From CBDCUW01 sp965222745 (GTDB lineage Bacteria; Planctomycetota; Planctomycetia; Pirellulales; Pirellulaceae), in contig CBDCUW010000004.1 in the NCBI GenBank assembly GCA_965222745.1, forward strand, positions 1,922,001 to 1,986,000: DNA of 64,000 nt, written 5' to 3'. Made by a program: the position numbers and the translations under genes. This document shows positions 18,908 through 26,109 of this stretch, piece after piece (positions within the stretch are counted from its first letter, which is position 1; every line of letters starts with the position of its first letter). The notes under the pieces were generated by a model that was not told the origin of the DNA, did not search any database, and saw only the letters and a list, made by a program, of their open reading frames with translations.

Positions 18908-19102
18908 ATGACCCGTTACCTGTCTGCCTTTTTCGCACTGTGTCTGTTTGCCAGCTCGTTGACTGTGGTTGGTTGCTCCAACAGCGGTCCGGCCCCTGAA
19001 CCGGAAACTGCTGAGCTGACGGCCGAAGACGAGCAGGAAATGGCGAATTATGAAGAAGAACAAAAAAGAAACGAAGAGCGGATGCGCGAAATGAGCCAGT
19101 AA
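18908..19102 (+). CDS. Small acidic lipoprotein
   Basis: 64 residues: signal MTRYLSAFFALCLFASSLTV, lipobox VVGC (Cys about 23), then a Pro/Glu-rich linker and a highly charged helix rich in Glu, Gln and Arg ending MREMSQ. A rho-independent terminator follows at 19133, so it is its own transcription unit directly upstream of the DUF1559 gene. Small lipoproteins of this shape often sit next to DUF1559 genes in planctomycetes, but no role is known to me. The mature part could form a short coiled coil. Confidence 0.8.
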   Translation: MTRYLSAFFALCLFASSLTVVGCSNSGPAPEPETAELTAEDEQEMANYEEEQKRNEERMREMSQ

Positions 19103-19132
19103 GCCGCGTTTTCCGATAGTATTCTGATGCCC

Positions 19133-19164
19133 CCCCCGAAATAGCCATTTTCGGGGGATTTTTT
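19133..19164 (+). terminator. Rho-independent terminator after the small lipoprotein
   Basis: CCCCCGAAA (19133-19141) pairs perfectly with TTTCGGGGG (19149-19157) around a 7-base loop and is followed by ATTTTTT. Confidence 0.85.
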
Positions 19165-19176
19165 GCTCCAAAACTG

Positions 19177-19206
19177 TTGTATGCGTGATTCGCCGGCATT
19201 TATAGT
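19177..19206 (+). promoter_or_regulatory. Candidate promoter of the DUF1559 gene
   Basis: TTGTAT (19177-19182) and TATAGT (19201-19206) are 18 bases apart, about 65 bases before the ATG at 19272 and just after the upstream terminator. The -10 box is close to consensus and the -35 box is weak. Confidence 0.4.
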
Positions 19207-19271
19207 ATTCGGGCGGCGCGTTGCGCAAGCGCCGAAGTCTTTATCGTTTTTCTCGTTTAGGGAGTGTGTTC

Positions 19272-20531
19272 ATGAGAACCTCAAACCAACGAAGCGCCTT
19301 CACGCTCGTTGAACTGCTGGTGGTCATTGCGATCATCGGCGTCCTCATTGGCCTGCTTTTGCCGGCCGTTCAGGCAGCTCGCGAAGCTGCGCGCCGCATG
19401 AGTTGTAGTAACAACTTCAAGCAGATTGGCTTGGCGTTGCACAACTACCACTCGGCGTACAAGAACCTGCCGATGAATGACGGCGGTACCCATCAGCTCT
19501 GGATCAAGGGCGCCAACCAACAGATGGGTACACATAACCGCCACGACCTCAGTTGGATGGTTCCCATCTTGCCGTTTATCGAACAGCAAGGTTTGTGGGA
19601 AAAAATTTCGAATCCGTACGGTTTCAACCAGAACGACCAACCGATCACACCTCCGTTTCCTGGCATGGGTCCTCGTCCCTGGCAGCGGAACTACAAGCCT
19701 TGGTTGACTCAGGTTCCGACTTACCGTTGCCCGAGCGATCCGGCGACCCCCGGTTTGAACCGACCCGCTTACACCAACTACTCCTGTTGCACCGGGGATG
19801 CGCTCTTTGAGCAGCAACACTCGGGCGTCGAAAACAACGGCCGCGGAAACGGCAGTGGTACTTGGGGTCAAGACGCCGCCCGGCGTTGGGCACGCGGTGT
19901 GTTCCACAACCGTCACTTCACCAAGTTCCGTGACATCGTTGACGGCCTTGCCAACACAGTCATGTGTGGCGAAAGCATGTGCTGGAACCGAAATCTCGAC
20001 ATCCGGTCGACTTGCTTGAATCTGCAAGACGGTAGCCCCGGTGGTGCAGGTAACCAGGTCGCTGACCTCGGTCCGAGTGAATGGAAGAAGTTCCAAGATC
20101 CGGAACGACCCATTCAGTGGTTGCCGGTTGGCCAAGCTCCGATCGAACAGGGTGGCGGCAACGCCGGGATGACCGACTCGCGCCACCGCGGACAGCGATG
20201 GGCCGATGGTCGACCGCAGTACGCTCACATGCAAACGATTCGTCCACCCAACAGCTACAGCTGTGTGACTCGTTGGGAAGGCAACTTCGGTATCTTTGGC
20301 GCGGCCAGCTATCACCAAGGCGGTGCACACGTCTTGATGGCTGACGGTGCGGTGATCTTCATCACCGACTCCATCGAAGCTGGTAACCAGGAACACGTCC
20401 CCTACGGTCGCGACAACGGCGACGGCCTGGGTGCCAATGGCGGTGCCGGCAAGAAGAGCCCTTACGGCTTGTGGGGAGCCCTCGGTACCAAAGCTTCGGG
20501 TGAAGTTATCGAAGAAGAGCTGAATCAGTAA
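19272..20531 (+). CDS. DUF1559 prepilin-like protein
   Basis: 419 residues from the ATG at 19272, preceded by GGAG; the longer frame adds 17 residues that would hide the prepilin signal. The N-terminus is a type II pseudopilin/prepilin cleavage-methylation motif ('SAFTLVELLVVIAIIGVLIG' then LLLPAVQAAREAARRMSC). It is followed by the DUF1559 body ('NNFKQIGLALHNYHSAYKNLP'). The C-terminal H-x9-DG signature is present (YHQGGAHVLMADGAVIFI). Planctomycetes carry many such paralogues; they are processed by prepilin peptidase and assumed to form pseudopilus-like or surface structures. The gene is flanked by terminators on both sides, so it is monocistronic. Its strong promoter and terminator elements suggest high expression. 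Confidence 0.96.
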   Translation: MRTSNQRSAFTLVELLVVIAIIGVLIGLLLPAVQAAREAARRMSCSNNFKQIGLALHNYHSAYKNLPMNDGGTHQLWIKGANQQMGTHNRHDLSWMVPILPFIEQQGLWEKISNPYGFNQNDQPITPPFPGMGPRPWQRNYKPWLTQVPTYRCPSDPATPGLNRPAYTNYSCCTGDALFEQQHSGVENNGRGNGSGTWGQDAARRWARGVFHNRHFTKFRDIVDGLANTVMCGESMCWNRNLDIRSTCLNLQDGSPGGAGNQVADLGPSEWKKFQDPERPIQWLPVGQAPIEQGGGNAGMTDSRHRGQRWADGRPQYAHMQTIRPPNSYSCVTRWEGNFGIFGAASYHQGGAHVLMADGAVIFITDSIEAGNQEHVPYGRDNGDGLGANGGAGKKSPYGLWGALGTKASGEVIEEELNQ

Positions 20532-20556
20532 ATCTGGTTCGCTTGTTGGATTCATC

Positions 20557-20595
20557 AAAACGGGTGTGGCTCTTCAACGAGCCACACCCGTTTTT
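20557..20595 (+). terminator. Strong rho-independent terminator after DUF1559
   Basis: A perfect 16-bp stem (20557-20572 with 20579-20594) around a 6-base loop ends in TTTTT. The A-run on the 5' side would also let it work on the other strand. Confidence 0.9.
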
Positions 20596-20662
20596 CATTC
20601 ACTGCGGTAGAATATTTGCGAAACCATCTTTTCATACTCGAACTCAAAAATTCCTCGCAAGC

Positions 20663-23659
20663 ATGAATCGCTGGAGCCTTTCGACCGGCTACCTGGTCTG
20701 CATCCTGGCAGCAGGTTGTGGTTCGGATTCCGATGATTCGGCGGGGAAAAGTGGCCAGCCCGCCGAGCCTGCTGCTGTCGCGACGATCGAATCGCAGCAG
20801 CCCGCTGCCGAGTTCGATCGCGATTCGGAACTTGCCGCGGCCGATCGGTTGGCGAGTTCCGGGAAGCTGGATCAGGCGGCCGAAGTCATTGGACGGGTGC
20901 TGCTGGCCAATCCGGATGACGTGGAGGCGTTGTTTCAACTTGCCAATGTGCGGGCTGCCAAGGGAGATCGTAGCGGCGCCGTCACGCTGCTCGATTCGAT
21001 CCCCAACGACCATCCCGAAGCGGGCCTTCCGGCGCTGGGCCAGTCAGCCGATTGGTGCCTGGAACTGGAGCGATACGACGAGGCCGAACGGCGATACAAA
21101 CAGGTATTGGATCGCGTCCCCGCCGCCGCCGTCGCCCATCGTCAACTCGCCTACCTGTACAACCGCCAAGGCCGGCGTCACGAGGCAGCCAGGCACATCC
21201 AGAAACTTTGTGAGCTTGGCGATGTTCGGCAAGACGAATTGCATGCGCTGATGACCGTTAGCCATGCGATCTATACCGATCCGAAGGCCCACAAGCCGCC
21301 CGAAGGTACCCGCCTTTACTACCCGATCGGTCCGGCTGCCCGCGCCCGCAAGCTGTACACCGATTTCAAATATGCCGAAGCAGCCGAAGTGCTGCGTGAA
21401 TCGGTCGTCGCCGGTGATCAACCGCCGTCGGTCGTCGCCTTCTATGGACGGCTCCTGGTCGAAGCGCAAGACGAACCGCAGTTTCTCGCTTGGTTGGTAA
21501 GCGTGGATGATGCGGTGAAGGGGTTTTCCGAATACTGGGCGGCGCTGGGCGCCTACCTGCTTGGAAAACGACGACACGAAGAAGCCGTTCGGGCGCTTGC
21601 CGAGGCGATCGATCGCGATCCGACCGATCCGTCATCGGTGCGAAGGATGAACCAGGTCCTCCTCGCTCTTGGGGAAGAGGAAGAATCGGACAAGTGGCAA
21701 GATCATTACGTGGCGCTCAGCAAAACCACCCGAGCCAGCAATCGTATCGGTTCGTCCACGACGCCCGACCTGGACGAGTTTGCGACCACCATCACTGGAT
21801 TGAAAGAACTCAATCGCCCGCTGGAGGCGCTCACTTGGGAATTGTTCGAAGCGTTGCATCGACGGGCTCCGCGACAGACGATCGATCAGATCGCCGGCCG
21901 GCGCGGTCCGCTGATCGCTTCGGGCAACGCTTTTCCGAATCGAAAAGAGCGACTGCACGAACTGGACATCGACAGGTATCCATTGCCGAAACTGGACCTA
22001 CCCGAAGCGACATCGATCGCCTCGATCACGAAACCCAAAGTAAAAAAGACGATTCTCGATCTGCCCCGTTTCGAAAACGTTGCCGCGAAAGTTGGGCTGG
22101 ATCACACCTATCAAGTTGCCAGCCAACCACAGCCCTATGCTTTTGCGATCTATCAGTCTTTGGGAGGCGGCGTCGCGGTCCTTGACTATGACCTGGATGG
22201 CCAACCGGACCTTTATCTTTCCCAAGGCGGATCGGATCCGCCCGAAATGACCGGTCCGATGTCCAACCAGTTGTATCGCAACGCCGGAGGAATTCTGTTG
22301 GATGTAACCGGCCAATCATCGACGACAGAACACCGTTATTCGGTCGGTGTGACCTCCGGAGATTGGAATCAGGATGGCTTTCCCGATTTGGTGGTGGCAA
22401 GCATCGGCGGCAAAACCCTGATGATCAACAACGGCGACGGTACATTCAGCCGCCGCCAACTGGATGTCGATCCGGAGCGAAAGGTATTGCCCAGTTCGCT
22501 GGCGATTGGTGATGTCACCGGCGACGCATTGCCCGATATCGTGGCGATTCACGATGTGGATGATGCCACGATGCTAAACAAACCCCAAATTCATCCCGAC
22601 GGCCACATCGACACGGTTTCGCCACTGGCGTTTGAGCCGGGGATCGACCGAGTCATCGTCAATGACGCTCAAGGCGGTTTCCAGGCTCAGGACATCAGCC
22701 AATCCGACCGTGCTGCCAGTACCGGATTGGGCGTGGTGGTTGCTGACTTTGACGGCAAAATGGGCAACGAAATCTTCGTTGGAAACGACGTTCGTCCCAA
22801 CCACCTTTGGGTCCGCGATCAAGGGGCGGATTCATGGGTCGACTTGGCGGCTGTTTCAGGTTGTGGTCACGGCAACGGCGGTCTGCCCACCGCGTCGATG
22901 GGGATCGCGGCGGGCGATTTTGATGGTTCGGGTACGTTGGATCTACACATCACCAACTTCTACAACGAACCGGCCAGCCTGTTCATCAACCGCGGCGGTA
23001 CTTTCGAGGACCGTTGCGTTCAATACAAGCTGTACAGTGATAGCGCGTCGGTGTTGGGATTCGGTTCGCAAGCGATCGACTACAACAACGACGGGCGTCC
23101 CGATTTGGCGGTCACCAACGGAAACGTTGAAAAAGCGCCTGGCGAACCTCTGCAGCAACCGCCTCAATTGTTCGTCAATCTGGGGGATGAGTTTCGGCTG
23201 ACCGAAGTCGTTGATCCGTCGAAATACTGGGACGGAATGTACCTTGGCCGTGGAATGGCCCGATTGGACTTCAACCTGGATGGCAGGTCCGATTTGGTGA
23301 TCAGCCACATTGGATCACCGACGGCAATTCTGGTGAATCAAACCGAAACGACAAACCACTGGTTGGCAGTGCAATTGGTCGGAACCGAGAGTGAACGCGA
23401 CGCGATTGGCGCCCGTGTCCAAGTCCGCGCCGGCGACCGCGTCTGGACCAATTGGGCTGTGGGAGGGGACGGGTACCTATGCCGCAACGAAGCGACGATT
23501 CCTTTCGGAATCGGAGATTCGACTGAGATTGACCAGGTCACCGTCACCTGGCCGACCGGAAAAAGCCAATCGTTTGACAAGATCGACGTGGATCAGCGCG
23601 TGTTGTTGATCGAGAATCAAAACGAACCCTATTTGGACAGCGCCACTTTCGCCTGGTGA
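20663..23659 (+). CDS. TPR/FG-GAP/ASPIC-UnbV (CRTAC1-like) lipoprotein, paralogue 3
   Basis: 998 residues from the ATG at 20663; the 40-codon upstream extension runs through the terminator and is rejected. Signal MNRWSLSTGYLVCILAAGC has the lipobox LAAGC. TPR helices span residues about 55-400 ('ADRLASSGKLDQAAEVIGRVLLANP', 'AERRYKQVLDRVPAAAVAHRQ'). FG-GAP/VCBS blades follow ('VLDYDLDGQPDLYLSQGG', 'DWNQDGFPDLVVASIGG', 'DFDGSGTLDLHITNF', 'DYNNDGRPDLAVTNG', 'DFNLDGRSDLVISHIG'). The ASPIC/UnbV end is 'VTVTWPTGKSQSFDKIDVDQRVLLI'. It is the third member of the local family, arranged so that two copies flank the DUF1559 and small lipoprotein genes. Confidence 0.92.
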   Translation: MNRWSLSTGYLVCILAAGCGSDSDDSAGKSGQPAEPAAVATIESQQPAAEFDRDSELAAADRLASSGKLDQAAEVIGRVLLANPDDVEALFQLANVRAAKGDRSGAVTLLDSIPNDHPEAGLPALGQSADWCLELERYDEAERRYKQVLDRVPAAAVAHRQLAYLYNRQGRRHEAARHIQKLCELGDVRQDELHALMTVSHAIYTDPKAHKPPEGTRLYYPIGPAARARKLYTDFKYAEAAEVLRESVVAGDQPPSVVAFYGRLLVEAQDEPQFLAWLVSVDDAVKGFSEYWAALGAYLLGKRRHEEAVRALAEAIDRDPTDPSSVRRMNQVLLALGEEEESDKWQDHYVALSKTTRASNRIGSSTTPDLDEFATTITGLKELNRPLEALTWELFEALHRRAPRQTIDQIAGRRGPLIASGNAFPNRKERLHELDIDRYPLPKLDLPEATSIASITKPKVKKTILDLPRFENVAAKVGLDHTYQVASQPQPYAFAIYQSLGGGVAVLDYDLDGQPDLYLSQGGSDPPEMTGPMSNQLYRNAGGILLDVTGQSSTTEHRYSVGVTSGDWNQDGFPDLVVASIGGKTLMINNGDGTFSRRQLDVDPERKVLPSSLAIGDVTGDALPDIVAIHDVDDATMLNKPQIHPDGHIDTVSPLAFEPGIDRVIVNDAQGGFQAQDISQSDRAASTGLGVVVADFDGKMGNEIFVGNDVRPNHLWVRDQGADSWVDLAAVSGCGHGNGGLPTASMGIAAGDFDGSGTLDLHITNFYNEPASLFINRGGTFEDRCVQYKLYSDSASVLGFGSQAIDYNNDGRPDLAVTNGNVEKAPGEPLQQPPQLFVNLGDEFRLTEVVDPSKYWDGMYLGRGMARLDFNLDGRSDLVISHIGSPTAILVNQTETTNHWLAVQLVGTESERDAIGARVQVRAGDRVWTNWAVGGDGYLCRNEATIPFGIGDSTEIDQVTVTWPTGKSQSFDKIDVDQRVLLIENQNEPYLDSATFAW

Positions 23660-24240
23660 GAGTTCGTAAGCCGTTTGCGATAGTTATGCTGTCATTTCCT
23701 CGCGCTGTCGAGAGAGCCAAAGAGAAAGGGGCGGATAAAATGGTCTTTACCATTCGACGCAATGGTAAAACAGAAGACGTCGACGTTCCCGTTTCCGAGG
23801 GAATCTTGTTCGGCTTTCTGCCCAAGAGGCAGACGGCTTCAGTGGGGCCGGTCTTCGAATAGCACCAGTTACTTGCCGCTCGCCGAACTGCAGGGCTGGA
23901 AAACGCGCGAACTTCGGCGGTAAAAATTTGACCGAAGGTTTGTGTGACCGTCCGAGGGAAACCAGTGCCGGGTGAGCCCGGAGCATTCGCGTTCCCTGCG
24001 CGTCGCCGTTATGTGGGATCGAATAACCCGCAACACCTGTATTCTGGCAAGGTTGCCATTTTGATAGACGAAAGGTCAATAAGTCAGGCCGAGTTTACAG
24101 CCATGGCTTTTCGAGTCGCACCACGAGCGAAAGTATTCGGAAGCACAACAGCATCCTGGTCGAAACCGCACGTGATGTCGGTCCCGAGGGCTTCGACCAT
24201 CAGACAGGACACGGTTTGCCAAACTGCAATAGAGATCAAT
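23656..24240 (+). pseudogene. Peptidase S41 (tail-specific protease) remnant
   Basis: In one frame, interrupted by stops at 23860-23862 and in the stretch 23929-23940, two recognisable pieces remain. The first, at about 23715-23790 ('VFTIRRNGKTEDVDVPV'), resembles the end of a PDZ domain. The second, at about 24007-24150 ('YSGKVAILIDERSISQAEFT' then AMAFRVAPRAKVFGSTTAS), matches the core of S41 peptidases, including the SQAEFT serine segment and the GSTTA block. The rest of the peptidase is missing and the downstream part is lost before 24240. A GTG at 23656 overlaps the stop of the preceding gene, so the first 68 codons may still be translated. Confidence 0.65.
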
Positions 24241-24241
24241 C

Positions 24242-25855
24242 ATGATGCTTCAACCACGTCTACTTTCAGTTGCCAAAGCAATCGTCATGCTTCCGTTCAT
24301 TGGGCTCCTGGCCAATGCAGAGGAACCTGATGATTCACTGTACGCTTTCACAAGAACTCATGTTGAATCAAACAATGCGGATGCCCTGGAGAAGATCCAG
24401 TCAGATGTTGTGCCCAAGATGACGCAGGCAGGAGGATTGCTGTACGCGATCTGGACTCCACCTGATGAACTGCCCGACCCGAAACATCCCGTTCTGGCGA
24501 AAGCGGCAGAGAGACTCAAACGACCGATTGCGGTTCCCCAGATGGCCGACAATCAAATCGTCGTCATGTTTGCCTGGCCGAAGGATGCCGTGAAGACCGA
24601 GGCACTCGACGCGGCAATCAATGGCCTCGACGGAATCGAGAAGATCACGACTCGGATCTTTGATCCTATCTATCTTGAAGACGGGTTGAGAATTCCCACA
24701 GGCCATGGCTATTACTCTCATCGAGAGAATCGATATCCCACGAAAGACATCCCCAGGGTCATCGAGCTTAGCAGGGAAATATGGCGGACGTGGGAACCAT
24801 ACTGGGGAGCGGACACGATCGCGTTGTTCCGAGCGCGGAATGCTCCAAAGGGGCAGGGTCAACTCCTGAGGATTGCCTGGTATCCAACCGCAACAAGATG
24901 GGCCGATACTCGCAATGCAATCAAGGAGCCGGAATCCGCAAAGAGGTTCAAAGAACGAAGAGGACTCCTTCTGCCGGGAGCAAACAGCGCCCTTGGAACG
25001 AATCGCGTTGTCAGCAACGAGGAACTTCATGCGACGGAAGCCCGAACATTGGTAGCCGAGCATCTGCGTCTTTTCCATCTGACGGATGCAAAAGCGATCT
25101 CCCTGCAAACGATGGGCGCTCCACTGTATCTGAGAAGAGCAAATGGCAAATACAGAATCCTTTCGAAAACCAACGATGTCGAAGACTTTTTCTCGAACAC
25201 TCTTGTCAAACTCAGGGAAGAACAAGGATGGGTCCGTTCAGTCACGGATTCACTGAACGCCTACGCCCTGACCAAGAACCTGGCGATGGTGGACTACCAC
25301 TTTACTCGTGAACGCGCAGATGGAAGCGAGATTGGGACATTCTCGTTCGTCTATATTGTTCAGAAGTCAGTTCGCGGCTGGCAAATTGTTGCGATGTATG
25401 GTTACGACCAGGACAAGACCCTTCGCTCGTCCCTCGCCGAAGCGGACAACCAAAAGGCCAAAGAAGTGGTGGCATTGATTGACGAACATCAACGATCGTT
25501 TAACGCATCGGATGCCAAGGCAATCTCCGAGAAAACCGTCGCCGCTCCGAATCGTAATTGGGCTGGTGTGCGTACCACACGTCAAGACGTCGAGAGAGAT
25601 TTCGCCAGCCTGCTTGCACAAATCAAAGAACAGGGCTGGGAGCGATCCGTGAAAAACAACCTGGATGTGTATCTGTTGCGTGATGATCTCGCGTTTGCCG
25701 ACTACACCTTTTCAAGACTGGATAGCAATGGAATGGAGATCAGAAAAGGCGCTTGCGTTTTTGTTGTGGGCAAGTCTGACGACGGATGGAGAATCATTGG
25801 TCAATATGGTCGAGCACTCAAAAAGCCACTCTCAGCGAAAAGGACGAACAAGTGA
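24242..25855 (+). CDS. Exported protein with two NTF2/SnoaL-like domains
   Basis: 537 residues with a signal peptide (MMLQPRLLSVAKAIVMLPFI then GLLANAEE). Residues about 30-150 and 150-250 look like NIPSNAP/dimeric alpha-beta-barrel type repeats ('VVPKMTQAGGLLYAIWTPPD', 'GQLLRIAWYPTATRWAD'). Two related domains follow at about 265-390 and 400-530. Each begins 'LVAEHLRLFHLTDAKAISLQ' or 'LIDEHQRSFNASDAKAISEK', continues through 'EEQGWVRSVTDSLNAYAL' or 'KEQGWERSVKNNLDVYLL', and ends in a 'FSFVYIVQKSVRGWQIV'-type strand. This is an internal duplication of an NTF2-like fold. Its composition is less GC-rich and richer in Lys than its neighbours. It lies beside an S41 remnant and a tRNA-like fragment, consistent with acquisition. 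Function unknown. Confidence 0.85.
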   Translation: MMLQPRLLSVAKAIVMLPFIGLLANAEEPDDSLYAFTRTHVESNNADALEKIQSDVVPKMTQAGGLLYAIWTPPDELPDPKHPVLAKAAERLKRPIAVPQMADNQIVVMFAWPKDAVKTEALDAAINGLDGIEKITTRIFDPIYLEDGLRIPTGHGYYSHRENRYPTKDIPRVIELSREIWRTWEPYWGADTIALFRARNAPKGQGQLLRIAWYPTATRWADTRNAIKEPESAKRFKERRGLLLPGANSALGTNRVVSNEELHATEARTLVAEHLRLFHLTDAKAISLQTMGAPLYLRRANGKYRILSKTNDVEDFFSNTLVKLREEQGWVRSVTDSLNAYALTKNLAMVDYHFTRERADGSEIGTFSFVYIVQKSVRGWQIVAMYGYDQDKTLRSSLAEADNQKAKEVVALIDEHQRSFNASDAKAISEKTVAAPNRNWAGVRTTRQDVERDFASLLAQIKEQGWERSVKNNLDVYLLRDDLAFADYTFSRLDSNGMEIRKGACVFVVGKSDDGWRIIGQYGRALKKPLSAKRTNK

Positions 25856-25893
25856 AGTTCCGACCGAGTGCCGTCCACATCTCATTGCTAATC

Positions 25894-25960
25894 TCCCCGA
25901 ATAGGACTCGAACCCGGTAAGCGGAGCAAACAATGCGCTATCCAAGTTAGCTATTCACTC
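25894..25960 (-). other. tRNA-like fragment, probably decayed
   Basis: Read on the minus strand, the segment has a D-arm-like TAGCTAACTTGGATAGC and a T-arm-like GGGTTCGAGTCC followed by TATTCGGGGA. The distance between the two is about 6 bases shorter than in an intact tRNA, the anticodon stem does not close, two T-stem pairs fail, and the two acceptor sides pair only partly. It is therefore not a working tRNA. It may be the relic of a tRNA gene or of an integration site. Confidence 0.4.
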
Positions 25961-26109
25961 GCTGGGCAGCGTCCGGTTCGTGCCCCGTGACCATGTTTTC
26001 CGCCGTCGTCTCTCCCTGGTGCTCCGCGGCTGCATGATCGAGGCGACTGCGCGCAAGCCTGCGTGTATACTGAACCGTCTCATCACCGACCCATACGGGG
26101 GATCCTATC

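Noticed and set aside
19281..20558. 425-residue open frame on the minus strand
   Set aside because: It is antisense to the DUF1559 gene and shows no family resemblance; it results from codon bias.
25894..25960. Working tRNA gene
   Set aside because: The anticodon stem does not close, the acceptor ends pair poorly and the length is short by about six bases.
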